From positions 1 through 64,000 of the forward strand of contig CAJXRU010000009.1 of NCBI GenBank assembly GCA_913060565.1: DNA of 64,000 nucleotides, in the 5' to 3' direction. A program made the translations under genes and the position numbers. Source of the stretch: an uncultured Gammaproteobacteria bacterium. Lineage in GTDB: Bacteria > Pseudomonadota > Gammaproteobacteria > Enterobacterales > Psychrobiaceae. Positions 45,551-54,566 of this stretch are shown in pieces. The notes beneath the pieces are model-generated. The model ran no database searches, was not told the DNA's origin, and saw nothing but the letters and a program-made list of their open reading frames with translations. How positions within the stretch are numbered: position 1 is the stretch's first letter; every line of letters starts with the position of its first letter.

Positions 45551-47269
45551 ATGATTTTACTACTAAGCATTTTGGCGCTGTTCATCGGTCCATTGCTATT
45601 TAACTACACAAGCAAAAACAACAAAATGCTCGATCTATTCGACGGCTTTATTTTTGTTGTTATTGGTGGTTTAGTCATTTTTCATATTCTTCCTGAAGCT
45701 ATCGAAACGGTAGGTTTATGGAGCATATTATTTGTTGGTTTAGGGCTCATAGGGCCAAGCCTCGCTGAACAACTATTTCACAAAGCGGCGGCTATCACGC
45801 ATAAATCGACGTTAATCCTCGGTGTCACAGGACTCGTGATTCACAGTCTGACCGATGGCGCTGCCATTGTTGATGATCCTAATTTTGACCAGTTAACGCT
45901 CATTATCGCTGTTATTGCCCACCGACTGCCTGTTGGATTAACCGTGTGGTGGCTTTTGCGTCCTCATTTCGGCAAAGGCGTTGCACTGGCGGTATTAGGA
46001 TTGATGGCTGTCGGCACTGGCTTAGGCTCAATGGTTGGCGAACAAGTGCTACCTCAACTCAATCCACAAACTATCGCACTTATCGAGAGTTTTATTGCCG
46101 GTTCAGTATTGCATGTTGTTTTTCATCGTCCATACGCTGAACATCACCACGATGAATCTAACGCAGAAACACATTTTGACGGCTTAGGTTCACTACTAGG
46201 TGTGATTTGTTTAGTGACAATTTTGATGACCGGCCACGAACATGACAATGTTGAAGCACACCAGCAATTAGATTTATTGGTGGAATTAGCCTTAATGCTA
46301 TCGCCATTTTTATTAGCGGCTTACTTTCTCTCGAGTCTTACCAAGCTACTATTTTCAGACAGCCATTCCATCAATGTCAGCACTGAGCGCCCAACAAAGT
46401 CACAAACATTGCGCGGTGCACTCCTCGGCTTACCCTTACCATTTTGTATTCCTGATGCCACCAAAGCCTATAAGTTGCTACAAAAGCAAGGCACCAACGC
46501 CACCATGGCATTAGCGTTTCTCGTCTCGGCACCAATTTTAGGGTTTGAATCGTTACTGGTTTCGCTGCCGTTATTGGGTGTTGAAACAACAACAGTAAGG
46601 TTGGCGTGTGCTCTTGTTATTATCGTTTGTATCGCGTTAATGTTGGCTCGTTTTATTCCTTCACAGCAGCCTGTAAAAGCTGAAAAACAAGCAGAAATAG
46701 CCAACAAGCTAAAGCATGCATTACGCCACGGATATGAACATTTACTTGATCATACCGCGCCATGGTTAATGGTGGGTTTGGTACTCGCGACGCTGTTAAC
46801 CTTTGGCGAGCATCAAGCTCAGTGGTATGACATTCTACTTGTCGCCGCCATCGCGTTACCATTTAGATTATGTGCAACCGGTATAACACCACTTGCAGCC
46901 GCTATGTTAATCAGTGGTTGGAGTCCGGGTAGCGCATTGACATTATTGTTGATAGGTCCTGCAATTAACATTGAATTACTGAAGTTTATTACCCAGCGTC
47001 ATGGCAAAAAGCTAGCCTGGGCATTTAGCTTGCTTCTGCCAGCTATCGTGATTACTTGTGGCTATATTGTCGATGCGACCTTTGCGTTATCTATACCTCA
47101 ATTACTCGATATCAATCATGCATCTGAGACAAACTTATTTGAAGTATTTTGTCTTGCAGTGATTTTATTACTTATTTCATGGTCTTTATTACGCCGTGGC
47201 GCTCGTGCTTTTGTGGCCGAGTTATTACCGAAATTTGAACTCTTTAGCCACAAACATCACCATCATTAA
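45551..47269 (+). CDS. ZIP-like metal transporter fused to a DUF318/ArsP-type permease
   Basis: 572 aa. Residues 1-about 200 resemble ZIP transporters, with metal-binding helices FHILPEAIETVG, VIHSLTDGAAIV and IAHRLPVGLTVW. After a His-rich linker (AEHHHDESNAETH) and further helices, residues about 260-560 match the permease family of YraQ/ArsP (DUF318), with LLGLPLPFCIPDATKAYKLL and FLVSAPILGFESLL and a second half HGYEHLLDHTAPWLMVGL. The C-terminus is KHHHH, a natural metal-binding tail. Zinc or another divalent ion is likely; direction of transport is unclear. No strong Shine-Dalgarno. Ends overlapping the convergent HIT gene by 4 bases. Confidence 0.75.
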   Translation: MILLLSILALFIGPLLFNYTSKNNKMLDLFDGFIFVVIGGLVIFHILPEAIETVGLWSILFVGLGLIGPSLAEQLFHKAAAITHKSTLILGVTGLVIHSLTDGAAIVDDPNFDQLTLIIAVIAHRLPVGLTVWWLLRPHFGKGVALAVLGLMAVGTGLGSMVGEQVLPQLNPQTIALIESFIAGSVLHVVFHRPYAEHHHDESNAETHFDGLGSLLGVICLVTILMTGHEHDNVEAHQQLDLLVELALMLSPFLLAAYFLSSLTKLLFSDSHSINVSTERPTKSQTLRGALLGLPLPFCIPDATKAYKLLQKQGTNATMALAFLVSAPILGFESLLVSLPLLGVETTTVRLACALVIIVCIALMLARFIPSQQPVKAEKQAEIANKLKHALRHGYEHLLDHTAPWLMVGLVLATLLTFGEHQAQWYDILLVAAIALPFRLCATGITPLAAAMLISGWSPGSALTLLLIGPAINIELLKFITQRHGKKLAWAFSLLLPAIVITCGYIVDATFALSIPQLLDINHASETNLFEVFCLAVILLLISWSLLRRGARAFVAELLPKFELFSHKHHHH

Positions 47270-47691
47270 TCGGCGATAAAATCTTGCTGCGTTGCTAACA
47301 CAGCAGCAATTTTTAATTTCATCGTCATTAATGCTTCGTCGCTATACGGCACCGCTTGACCAACACCCCATATTGGCCCAGGCCATGTTTCATCACTGAT
47401 AAACCTAACTACGTGATGAACGTGAAGTTGAGAAACTACATTTCCCAGCGCGGCAACATTCATACTATCGCCATTAAACTCGCCCATTAATGTTTCAGCT
47501 ACCATTGCTGATTCTAAACAGAGCTGGTGTTGTTGCTCCGCTGTAAGTTGATAGCTCTCCGTAATATTTGCGATGCGAGGCACTAAAATACACCACGGAT
47601 AACGGCTATCACGACTCATTAACACGACAGACAATGGAAAATTGCCAACAACAACAGTGTCGCTCGCTAATCGTTTATCTAACTCGAACAT
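47266..47691 (-). CDS. HIT-domain protein (histidine triad variant)
   Basis: 141 aa from ATG 47691, with GAGGG 5 bases ahead (frame opens at 47730). The triad region is QLHVHHVVRF (H90, H92, H93), so the third canonical histidine position (94) is Val, as in a gammaproteobacterial subfamily that reads H-x-H-V. ISDETWPGPIWG after it is characteristic. Such proteins hydrolyse nucleotide phosphoramidates or dinucleoside polyphosphates; activity is not assured. Overlaps the ZIP-permease gene end by 4 bases. Confidence 0.85.
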   Translation of the reverse strand: MFELDKRLASDTVVVGNFPLSVVLMSRDSRYPWCILVPRIANITESYQLTAEQQHQLCLESAMVAETLMGEFNGDSMNVAALGNVVSQLHVHHVVRFISDETWPGPIWGVGQAVPYSDEALMTMKLKIAAVLATQQDFIAD

Positions 47692-47810
47692 TGAACCCTC
47701 TTTATTACACATTATTTTTAGATCACTCAAGTGTCATACAAATGAAATCCTCTTGTCATATTCATCACATCTAATAGATGAAACGTATGGCAAATTAACG
47801 GACTTATCAT

Positions 47811-49754
47811 ATGAAAATAGCGACGCTTTCCAAACTATCAACCAGCCTATTGTTTGTGATTGCGATTACTTTGGCCGCTACGCTTTGGTGGAGTGCTAAC
47901 ACTTTACATGAACATGACCAACGCCAACAATCGTTTCTTAAAATACGCCAACAGTTCAGCATTGATATTCAGCGCATTATCGCTCAATACCTCACGAGTG
48001 GCGATGCCACAAAGCTCACTCAGGCCGAAGAAGAACTTGCCGCCATAGAAACCTCGTTAAGCCATTTCTATGAAGATGCAGCACAGTTACTCCCGTTAAT
48101 AAGCCAACTTAATACCGACATCAAACAAAAATACCGCGCCGCCGGTAAACTCAGTGGTAATGAACAGCAGCTACTAATGCATGCTGAGCAGGAAATTTTT
48201 GTTATTGGAGTAAGTATTGAAAACTACTTGCTTGATCACACCACCTCTCATACTAAAGAAGTCATGGATTATACCCATGCATTATCAGAGCTCATTTCCC
48301 TGAGTTATCAGCTGTCTTTGCAGCGTCAAAAATATTTCGATTCAAAATCTGAAAAAACGCTCAATTACATCAAGCAAATTAACGAGCAACAAAAATCATT
48401 GCTCGATAAGTTAACGGGGATTGAACACTACGGAGTAAGTGAGTCGCAATCAAATATTGAAGAAGATGACGACCCGCTTTCAAGCCTTGATGATGACGAA
48501 GAAGAAAACGTGCTGGAAGAACAGATGAGTGAATTAGTTGATCTACTTAATCGCTATCCAAGAGAATTGGCGAAAACAGAACAAAATATTCGTTCACAAA
48601 TCGAGATTATCAAAGAACTCAATAATGCACTCAATACCATTGATCACGAGCTAGCATTGCTTGGTCAATCAATCTCAACGTTACAAGAGTCGGTCAAACA
48701 GCAAGTAAATAGGGTGCAAGCAGCAATCACCGCCTTATTGTTAATTTTTGGTCTATTAACGTGGTTATTCCAACGCAAACATATCTTGTTGCCACTCAAA
48801 AAATTGAATATTGGATTTAGTCAACTTGTTGATAGCAATCTTAGCCAGCCGTTAGAACTAGCCAATAATGGTTCTGAGGTTGGAGACATCGCACATAAAT
48901 TTAACCTATTACTTGATAGAACTGAGTTAGAACAACAACAAAAAGAAAAGCAACTCAACACAGTGCAGCAAGAACTCTCACAGCTATTAGAAGAATTTCA
49001 ACAAGTCAGTGGCCATATTGCAGACGGCGTCAACGACGTAGAACAGGCTCAAGTATTAATGTCTCATGTCAAAGAACTAGCAGATGACGTAGACAGTAGC
49101 TCATCCCACATTCAAGAGTCAGCTTCTTCAACAGTAAGTGCCATTGATGAAAGTCAGGTATGCGTACAACAGGTTATCGCTTCGACACATTCTGCTAGCC
49201 AAGCCATTAAGAATAGCAAGAGCTCTATTGAAGCCTTACTTTCATCGGTGAACAGCGCAACAACGATTATCGATGTGATCAGTAATATTTCAGAGCAAAC
49301 AAATTTACTAGCACTCAATGCGGCTATTGAAGCAGCGCGTGCGGGAGAGCACGGCCGTGGTTTTGCCGTTGTTGCAGATGAAGTTCGACAATTATCTATC
49401 AAAACACAACAATCATTGGGCGATATTTTAACTATCTTAAAACAGCTCAAAACGTCATCCAACGAACTAGCCACTGACGTGACTCAAATGAGCAATACCA
49501 CAGAGCAGCAATATCAAGATTCAAATTCGCTGCTAAGCATGACAGAACAAGTGAGCGAACAAACTAAATCATCATTATCTGCTGCTCAAAATGGCGCAAC
49601 AAACGCTAGTAATCAGCGACGCAGTATCCTCGAATTCAACCAGTTAATGGACAAACTCAAAGAAAGCAGCGAACGCTCATCTCACACCAGCCAATCCATG
49701 GTTAATCAACTATCAACGCAAATCACTCGTATTGTTGCCACGTTTAATGGGTAG
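47811..49754 (+). CDS. Methyl-accepting chemotaxis protein
   Basis: 647 aa. Membrane helix 1 (about 10-29), a periplasmic helical sensor domain (30-300) with an unusually acidic stretch ([21 protein letters not shown], near 220-240), membrane helix 2 (304-322), HAMP (323-380) and the cytoplasmic coiled coil with hairpin tip [20 protein letters not shown] then [15 protein letters not shown] (about 491-526). No C-terminal CheR-binding pentapeptide is seen. Ligand unknown. Transcribed alone. Confidence 0.93.
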   Translation: MKIATLSKLSTSLLFVIAITLAATLWWSANTLHEHDQRQQSFLKIRQQFSIDIQRIIAQYLTSGDATKLTQAEEELAAIETSLSHFYEDAAQLLPLISQLNTDIKQKYRAAGKLSGNEQQLLMHAEQEIFVIGVSIENYLLDHTTSHTKEVMDYTHALSELISLSYQLSLQRQKYFDSKSEKTLNYIKQINEQQKSLLDKLTGIEHYGVSESQSNIEEDDDPLSSLDDDEEENVLEEQMSELVDLLNRYPRELAKTEQNIRSQIEIIKELNNALNTIDHELALLGQSISTLQESVKQQVNRVQAAITALLLIFGLLTWLFQRKHILLPLKKLNIGFSQLVDSNLSQPLELANNGSEVGDIAHKFNLLLDRTELEQQQKEKQLNTVQQELSQLLEEFQQVSGHIADGVNDVEQAQVLMSHVKELADDVDSSSSHIQESASSTVSAIDESQVCVQQVIASTHSASQAIKNSKSSIEALLSSVNSATTIIDVISNISEQTNLLALNAAIEAARAGEHGRGFAVVADEVRQLSIKTQQSLGDILTILKQLKTSSNELATDVTQMSNTTEQQYQDSNSLLSMTEQVSEQTKSSLSAAQNGATNASNQRRSILEFNQLMDKLKESSERSSHTSQSMVNQLSTQITRIVATFNG

Positions 49755-49779
49755 CAATAACCGGTATCATCTCAACAAT

Positions 49780-49863
49780 TAGTCTAACTTAGACTAAACC
49801 AGACTAAGAATTGGTTGAAATTCATTCAGCCAACTTCTAGGATGAATGGAAGTATAGACGTCT
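49780..49863 (+). promoter_or_regulatory. Met-box-like operator region upstream of metY
   Basis: AGACGTCT at 49856-49863 equals the MetJ met-box consensus, 21 bp ahead of the metY ATG. About 50 bp further upstream, TTAGTCTAACTTAGACTAA and CAGACTAAG give several degenerate copies. MetJ binds tandem 8-bp boxes as cooperative dimers; the single perfect box near the start is the strongest evidence. Confidence 0.55.
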
Positions 49864-49883
49864 AAAACAACCAAGGAAGTATA

Positions 49884-51161
49884 ATGAAAGCTGAAACTCT
49901 TGCCATTCACGCTGGCTATAGCCCAGAAGAGACAACCAAAGCAGTTGCGGTTCCTATCTACCAAACCTCAAGCTACGCCTTTGACAATACCCAACATGGC
50001 GCCGATTTATTCGACCTCAAAGTTGAAGGAAATATTTACACCCGCATTGGCAACCCAACACAGGCTGTTTTAGAACAACGCGTCGCAGCACTTGAAGGCG
50101 GAATAGCATCACTTGCCCTTGCATCTGGTATGGCGGCAATTACTGCAACCATTCAAACATTAGCGAGCGTTGGCGACAACATTGTTAGTATTAGCAAACT
50201 TTACGGCGGTACCTACAACCTTTTTGCTCATACCTTACCCAAACAAGGCATCGAAGTACGCTTTGTCGAGCAAGATGACTTCTCTGGCTTAGAGCAACTC
50301 ATCGATGAAAATACCAAAGCGGTATTTTGTGAATCCATTGGTAACCCCTCTGGTAATATCGCCGATATTGAAAAGCTTGCAGCCATTGCTCATCGCCATG
50401 GTGTGCCGTTAGTTGTCGATCATACCGTCGGCACGCCAGTATTATGTCGTCCATTTGACCATGGTGCCGATATTGTTGTGCACTCACTTACTAAATACAT
50501 CGGCGGTCACGGTACCTCGATTGGCGGTATCATTGTCGATTCAGGTAACTTCCCATGGGGTGATCACAAAGAGCGATTCGACCAGCTAAATACGCCAGAT
50601 CCGTCTTATCATGGCGTAAACTATGTTGAAACTTTTGGCGCTGCTGCATTTATTGCACGTGCTCGCGTCGTTCCTTTACGTAATATGGGCGCAGCCATTA
50701 CTCCTTTTAATGCTTTCCAAATTATGCAGGGCTTAGAAACATTAAGTTTACGCATGGAGCGCCACACCGAAAATGCCCAAAAAGTCGCGGAGTTTTTAGA
50801 AAACAGTGGCAGCGTGTCATGGGTCAACTACGCCGGATTAACGTCATCGCCGGATCATGAGCTGGCTCAAAAATATTATGATGGAAAACCAAGTGCTATT
50901 CTAAGCTTTGGTATCAAGGGCGGTGAAGCAGCTGGCGGTAAATTCATCGATGCGTTGAACCTGATTACCCGCTTGGTAAACATTGGTGACGCCAAATCAC
51001 TAGCCTGTCATCCTGCATCAACAACTCATCGTCAGCTAAACGCCCAAGAGCTGGAAAAGTCAGGTGTTAAACAAGAAATGGTGCGTTTATCTATAGGTAT
51101 TGAGCATATCGAAGATATTCTTGCAGATGTAGCTCAAGCATTAGTGGCAAGCCAAAGCTAG
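49884..51161 (+). CDS. metY: O-acetylhomoserine aminocarboxypropyltransferase (MetY)
   Basis: 425-aa PLP-dependent Cys/Met-metabolism enzyme that makes homocysteine from O-acetylhomoserine and sulfide. N-terminus MKAETLAIHAGYSPEETTKA, cofactor contacts in ALASGMAAI, the PLP lysine in VVHSLTKYIGGHGT, and CHPASTTHRQL. Length (about 425) fits MetY rather than MetB/MetZ (about 385-400). CCAAGGAAGTATA precedes ATG. Transcribed alone behind met-box-like sequence. Confidence 0.93.
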   Translation: MKAETLAIHAGYSPEETTKAVAVPIYQTSSYAFDNTQHGADLFDLKVEGNIYTRIGNPTQAVLEQRVAALEGGIASLALASGMAAITATIQTLASVGDNIVSISKLYGGTYNLFAHTLPKQGIEVRFVEQDDFSGLEQLIDENTKAVFCESIGNPSGNIADIEKLAAIAHRHGVPLVVDHTVGTPVLCRPFDHGADIVVHSLTKYIGGHGTSIGGIIVDSGNFPWGDHKERFDQLNTPDPSYHGVNYVETFGAAAFIARARVVPLRNMGAAITPFNAFQIMQGLETLSLRMERHTENAQKVAEFLENSGSVSWVNYAGLTSSPDHELAQKYYDGKPSAILSFGIKGGEAAGGKFIDALNLITRLVNIGDAKSLACHPASTTHRQLNAQELEKSGVKQEMVRLSIGIEHIEDILADVAQALVASQS

Positions 51162-51181
51162 TTTTTTCAAAGTGGTATGAT

Positions 51182-51207
51182 AGTGCATCTGTTAATTGAG
51201 ATGCACT
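51182..51207. other. Perfect hairpin between convergent genes
   Basis: AGTGCATCT (51182-51190) pairs with AGATGCACT (51199-51207). No T-run follows on either strand, but the position between metY and the CPBP protease gene fits a weak terminator or an end-stabilising hairpin. Confidence 0.45.
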
Positions 51208-51216
51208 GACAGTAAC

Positions 51217-52083
51217 CTAAACTGTTGAGGCTATATTACTATGGTTTGACGCTAATCTATCTCGGTATAAAACAAATAACGTCGCCAAAATAATTACCTG
51301 CGCTATTGTCGAAAGAATAGAGCCTTCGAATCCAAAAGCGCCACCATTGAGTAAATTTTCTTGAGTCATACTAATTTCGACAATCGAATAAGTATCTGTA
51401 CCGCTAACATTAAACCCAAGGTGCGTTTGGAAGAAATTCCAACCAAAGTGCAGTCCAATCGCCATCCATAGGTTTTTGGTATAAAGGAAAAAAGCCCCCA
51501 ACATAAAGCCAGCGACAAATAAATCAAATACACCCATTACGGACAAATTATCATTGCCTAAATGTACAAGAGTAAAGATAACCGATGAAGCAATTAGCGC
51601 AAACTTAGCGCTATATTGCAATTGTAATTGTAATTTCCGCATTAAAAAACCACGAAATATCAATTCTTCAGAATAGGCTACGGCTAAAAAACCGATCAGC
51701 GAACACAGTAAATCCAATAAGTTAATGGATATACCTTCAATGCTGATTTCTCCAAGTATAATCAAAATAGCAAATCCAAACGCCATAACCGCACCGCCTA
51801 TAGCAGTGCCGATAATAAAATCTCGACACTTATTATTCGCCGTTAAACCGACTTTAATAGGCGGGTTAGTATCATTAACTTTGACAAAGAAATACACCAC
51901 CACAGAAGCAATAATGGCAGATAGCACAGTCGTCACTAAAAACTCTGGTTCTGAAAAGACGAGGTCGCCGTCTAAGGAAATATCGGCGAGAATGATATAG
52001 ATGCCTTGAATGACAATTTCGGCACAAATATAAGTGAGAAAGAAAAAGAAAATACTGCCCCAAACCTGAGTTTGTTGAGTCAT
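51217..52083 (-). CDS. CPBP-family intramembrane glutamic endopeptidase
   Basis: 288 aa, eight membrane helices. The CPBP/Abi motifs are present: EE-x3-R in AYSEELIFRGFLMRKL, FTLVHLGND, and the third His box GLHFGWNFFQ. Relatives process prenylated proteins (Rce1) or confer bacteriocin immunity in Gram-positive bacteria. AAGGACTGT places ATG 52083 at a better distance than ATG 52086. Not associated with a bacteriocin gene here, and over 35 kb from the borosin locus. Confidence 0.87.
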   Translation of the reverse strand: MTQQTQVWGSIFFFFLTYICAEIVIQGIYIILADISLDGDLVFSEPEFLVTTVLSAIIASVVVYFFVKVNDTNPPIKVGLTANNKCRDFIIGTAIGGAVMAFGFAILIILGEISIEGISINLLDLLCSLIGFLAVAYSEELIFRGFLMRKLQLQLQYSAKFALIASSVIFTLVHLGNDNLSVMGVFDLFVAGFMLGAFFLYTKNLWMAIGLHFGWNFFQTHLGFNVSGTDTYSIVEISMTQENLLNGGAFGFEGSILSTIAQVIILATLFVLYRDRLASNHSNIASTV

Positions 52084-52229
52084 CATACAGTCCTTGTATA
52101 TACAGTGAAAAACAGAGTGTAGACCATTCTAATTTATTTTTCATTTAAATATCTCCCCTCAAAGATGAGAGGTATGTGCACTTCATAACACTACCTACAA
52201 GTACACGGTTTAGATATTTGGAGATACAC

Positions 52230-53030
52230 ATGAATAATGTATTAAAACTCAAAACAACAAGCTTAGCAATTTCGACACTTATTCTGATGGCTGGATGTAT
52301 GTCGACCAATTCAATAGATAAAAATAATGACAGCTTTTTTAACGACATAACAGCAATTGATGACTCAAGCTACCAAGGCTACCGGACAATCGATCCAATT
52401 CAGGATACATTAGTTACTATTTATGATTCTAAACTTGGTATTGAAAAAGATGTTCATTGGGAATCAATAATTAAAATTGACGAAAAGAGAAAGCTATTAC
52501 CCATTCAGTCCTCACAAATATCTGTTTCTCAAACAAACGAGCAAGGAAAAATAAGCTACCTAACGGCAGCTCTTACTAGAGAGAAAGGAAGTTACCTTAT
52601 TGTCATGGACTATATGAAATATAGAGTAGAAGCTATTTTTGATGAGTCGCAAGAATTCATCGGTAATGGTCGTGTAGGCATTGGAATTAGAATCAAGGCT
52701 GATGTAGAAACAACTAAGAAAGGGATTAATTTGGGCAGCATAATAGCTATTGGCGCAGCAGCAGAGAATGGTAGCCTATCAGGGGGGATTTCAGTCGACG
52801 TAATTGGAATAGACTCCAAAGATATAACTAACTTGATTCCAATGACATCTGAAATTAATCAAACAGCTATACAATCGGCGTTGCAAGCACTCGCTTCTGT
52901 CAACGCAAAACTATGGGAAGAGGACGTAGATATTACTCCACACTTGATCGCTATGACTAATACTACGAAAACAAATGAGTCAAAAATTCGTTCTATAGTA
53001 AAAGGCGAGCACCAACAAAAAATACAGTGA
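52230..53030 (+). CDS. Hypothetical lipoprotein
   Basis: 266 aa from ATG 52230 (GGAGATACAC ahead; frame opens at 52176). Lipobox LMAGC gives a lipid-anchored Cys at residue 25. Mature part has a hydrophilic first half and a small glycine-rich stretch (AAAENGSLSGGISVDVIGID). No family recognised. The gene stands alone between the divergent CPBP gene and rsmJ. Confidence 0.6.
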   Translation: MNNVLKLKTTSLAISTLILMAGCMSTNSIDKNNDSFFNDITAIDDSSYQGYRTIDPIQDTLVTIYDSKLGIEKDVHWESIIKIDEKRKLLPIQSSQISVSQTNEQGKISYLTAALTREKGSYLIVMDYMKYRVEAIFDESQEFIGNGRVGIGIRIKADVETTKKGINLGSIIAIGAAAENGSLSGGISVDVIGIDSKDITNLIPMTSEINQTAIQSALQALASVNAKLWEEDVDITPHLIAMTNTTKTNESKIRSIVKGEHQQKIQ

Positions 53031-53055
53031 TTAACTCACTAAACCAGGCTCTACA

Positions 53056-53838
53056 TTATATTGTTTGTTTAACCATCGCCGCCTGCACATAAACGTCAAA
53101 GCGATTGGCTTTAGAGTCTAATTGCATGCTTGGCTTCTTCTCGTTGAGGAAACCAGCGTAGCTTGGACGTTTGACGACAACGCGTTTAGTGGCGGCATTA
53201 ATAGCTAAATCTAACAAACCATCGGCGTCTGGGTCGGCACCGACTAGACTTTGAAATACACGCATTTCTTTTTTCACTTGCGCTGATTTCTTGCGATGGG
53301 GAAACATTGGATCAAGGTAAACCACATCATGACTATTGGTCAGTTGAGCTAACCCTTCTAAAGAATTATTGTGTGACAGCGTTAGGCGCTGTGACAACCA
53401 TTCGCCAATTTCAGGATCTTGGTAACCCCGCTCTAAACCATCATCAAGTAATGCAGCGACCACTGGCGAGCGCTCAAACATGGTAACCGTGCAACCTAAG
53501 CTCGCAAGTACGAAGGCATCGCGCCCCAAACCTGCTGTTGCATCAAGTACACTGGGGTTCGCGCCAGACTTTAAGCCACACGCTTTAGCAATAAGTTGGC
53601 CTCGTCCGCCGCCAAATTTGCGACGATGCGCTACAGCACCTTCAACAAAATCAACATAAACAGCGCCGAGTTTCGGCTCGTCTAATTTAACTAATTGCAG
53701 ACGCTCGCTGGTTAATTGCAACTGAAATTGATGGCTTTCGTCGGCGTGCGATGCTAATCCCCAACGTTTAGCAAGTAATGTAGCTTGAGGTATTAATGAT
53801 TCTTCCTCCGCTACAATGGCGATATTCACTGTTGTCAT
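53056..53838 (-). CDS. rsmJ: 16S rRNA (guanine-1516-N2)-methyltransferase RsmJ
   Basis: 260 aa. YhiQ family: [23 protein letters not shown]-binding [18 protein letters not shown], and catalytic-type [20 protein letters not shown]. It methylates the small-subunit rRNA. The start codon overlaps the stop codon of the glycosylase gene by 1 base, so translation is coupled. In E. coli rsmJ follows prlC directly; here a gene is inserted between them. Confidence 0.95.
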   Translation of the reverse strand: MTTVNIAIVAEEESLIPQATLLAKRWGLASHADESHQFQLQLTSERLQLVKLDEPKLGAVYVDFVEGAVAHRRKFGGGRGQLIAKACGLKSGANPSVLDATAGLGRDAFVLASLGCTVTMFERSPVVAALLDDGLERGYQDPEIGEWLSQRLTLSHNNSLEGLAQLTNSHDVVYLDPMFPHRKKSAQVKKEMRVFQSLVGADPDADGLLDLAINAATKRVVVKRPSYAGFLNEKKPSMQLDSKANRFDVYVQAAMVKQTI

Positions 53839-54566
53839 TATTGACTAAACCCAACGCGATTATCACCCACGCTATAGGCTAAAATCATGCTCATTTCAGT
53901 AAGCGATAGCCCACATTGCTTGTGCCATTCATTAAATTGATTTTGAATCGCTTTAAGGCTCGATTTTGATTGTAAGCCTCCGGTAATCACGCCACGAGCC
54001 CGCATATAAGCTTCAACATCTGACGATAACCTAAAGGTATCTTTGCCTAACGCCCGTAAAACGTTGTATGCGGTAAATCCACCGAGGCGACTACCGCGAC
54101 GTTTAAACAAATCACACAAGCCGATGATGTCGCTTTCAGGCCAATTAGCGATAAACTCGCCAATTGGGCCGTGTTCACGTTCGATATCGCTGATCAACAA
54201 TGCATTGTCGCGAATAGTCGCTACCTTTTTAAGGTTGCGAATGATTTTTGGGTCAGTGGCTTTTCGTTCGACCATTTCATCCGGCATCATTAATATTTTG
54301 CTAATATCAAAGTTAAAAAAGTGCTCTTCAAAGTCAGGCCATTTCGCTTCAACAACGCGCCACACAAAGCCCGATTGGAAAACAGATTTCGTCATTTGAG
54401 CCAAAACACGGTCATTTGTTATTGCCACAATGTCAGACGTTGGCAGAGGCTGATAGACTAAACTCGCTAACGCCTCTTCGCCGCCTTTACGCTCAGCAGC
54501 GCGGCTGATAATAGCCTCAAACTGCTCAACTTTAGCCTCGCCTGTTGGCTCTACTGTTTTATTCAT
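53838..54566 (-). CDS. DNA-3-methyladenine glycosylase I-like protein
   Basis: 242 aa. Helical protein resembling Tag: [20 protein letters not shown] and FFNFD match the Tag pattern of an aromatic base-binding pocket, and a helix-hairpin-helix-like GRLGG-type segment ([20 protein letters not shown]) follows. Tag removes 3-methyladenine from alkylated DNA. The zinc-binding Cys/His of classical Tag is not obvious, so the enzyme is a divergent member. Coupled by 1-base overlaps to prlC (upstream) and rsmJ (downstream). Confidence 0.78.
   Translation of the reverse strand: MNKTVEPTGEAKVEQFEAIISRAAERKGGEEALASLVYQPLPTSDIVAITNDRVLAQMTKSVFQSGFVWRVVEAKWPDFEEHFFNFDISKILMMPDEMVERKATDPKIIRNLKKVATIRDNALLISDIEREHGPIGEFIANWPESDIIGLCDLFKRRGSRLGGFTAYNVLRALGKDTFRLSSDVEAYMRARGVITGGLQSKSSLKAIQNQFNEWHKQCGLSLTEMSMILAYSVGDNRVGFSQ

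Noticed and set aside
51217-52083. CPBP protease as the borosin leader peptidase
   Set aside because: It is about 39 kb from the precursor, on its own transcript, and the family is common; no evidence links them.
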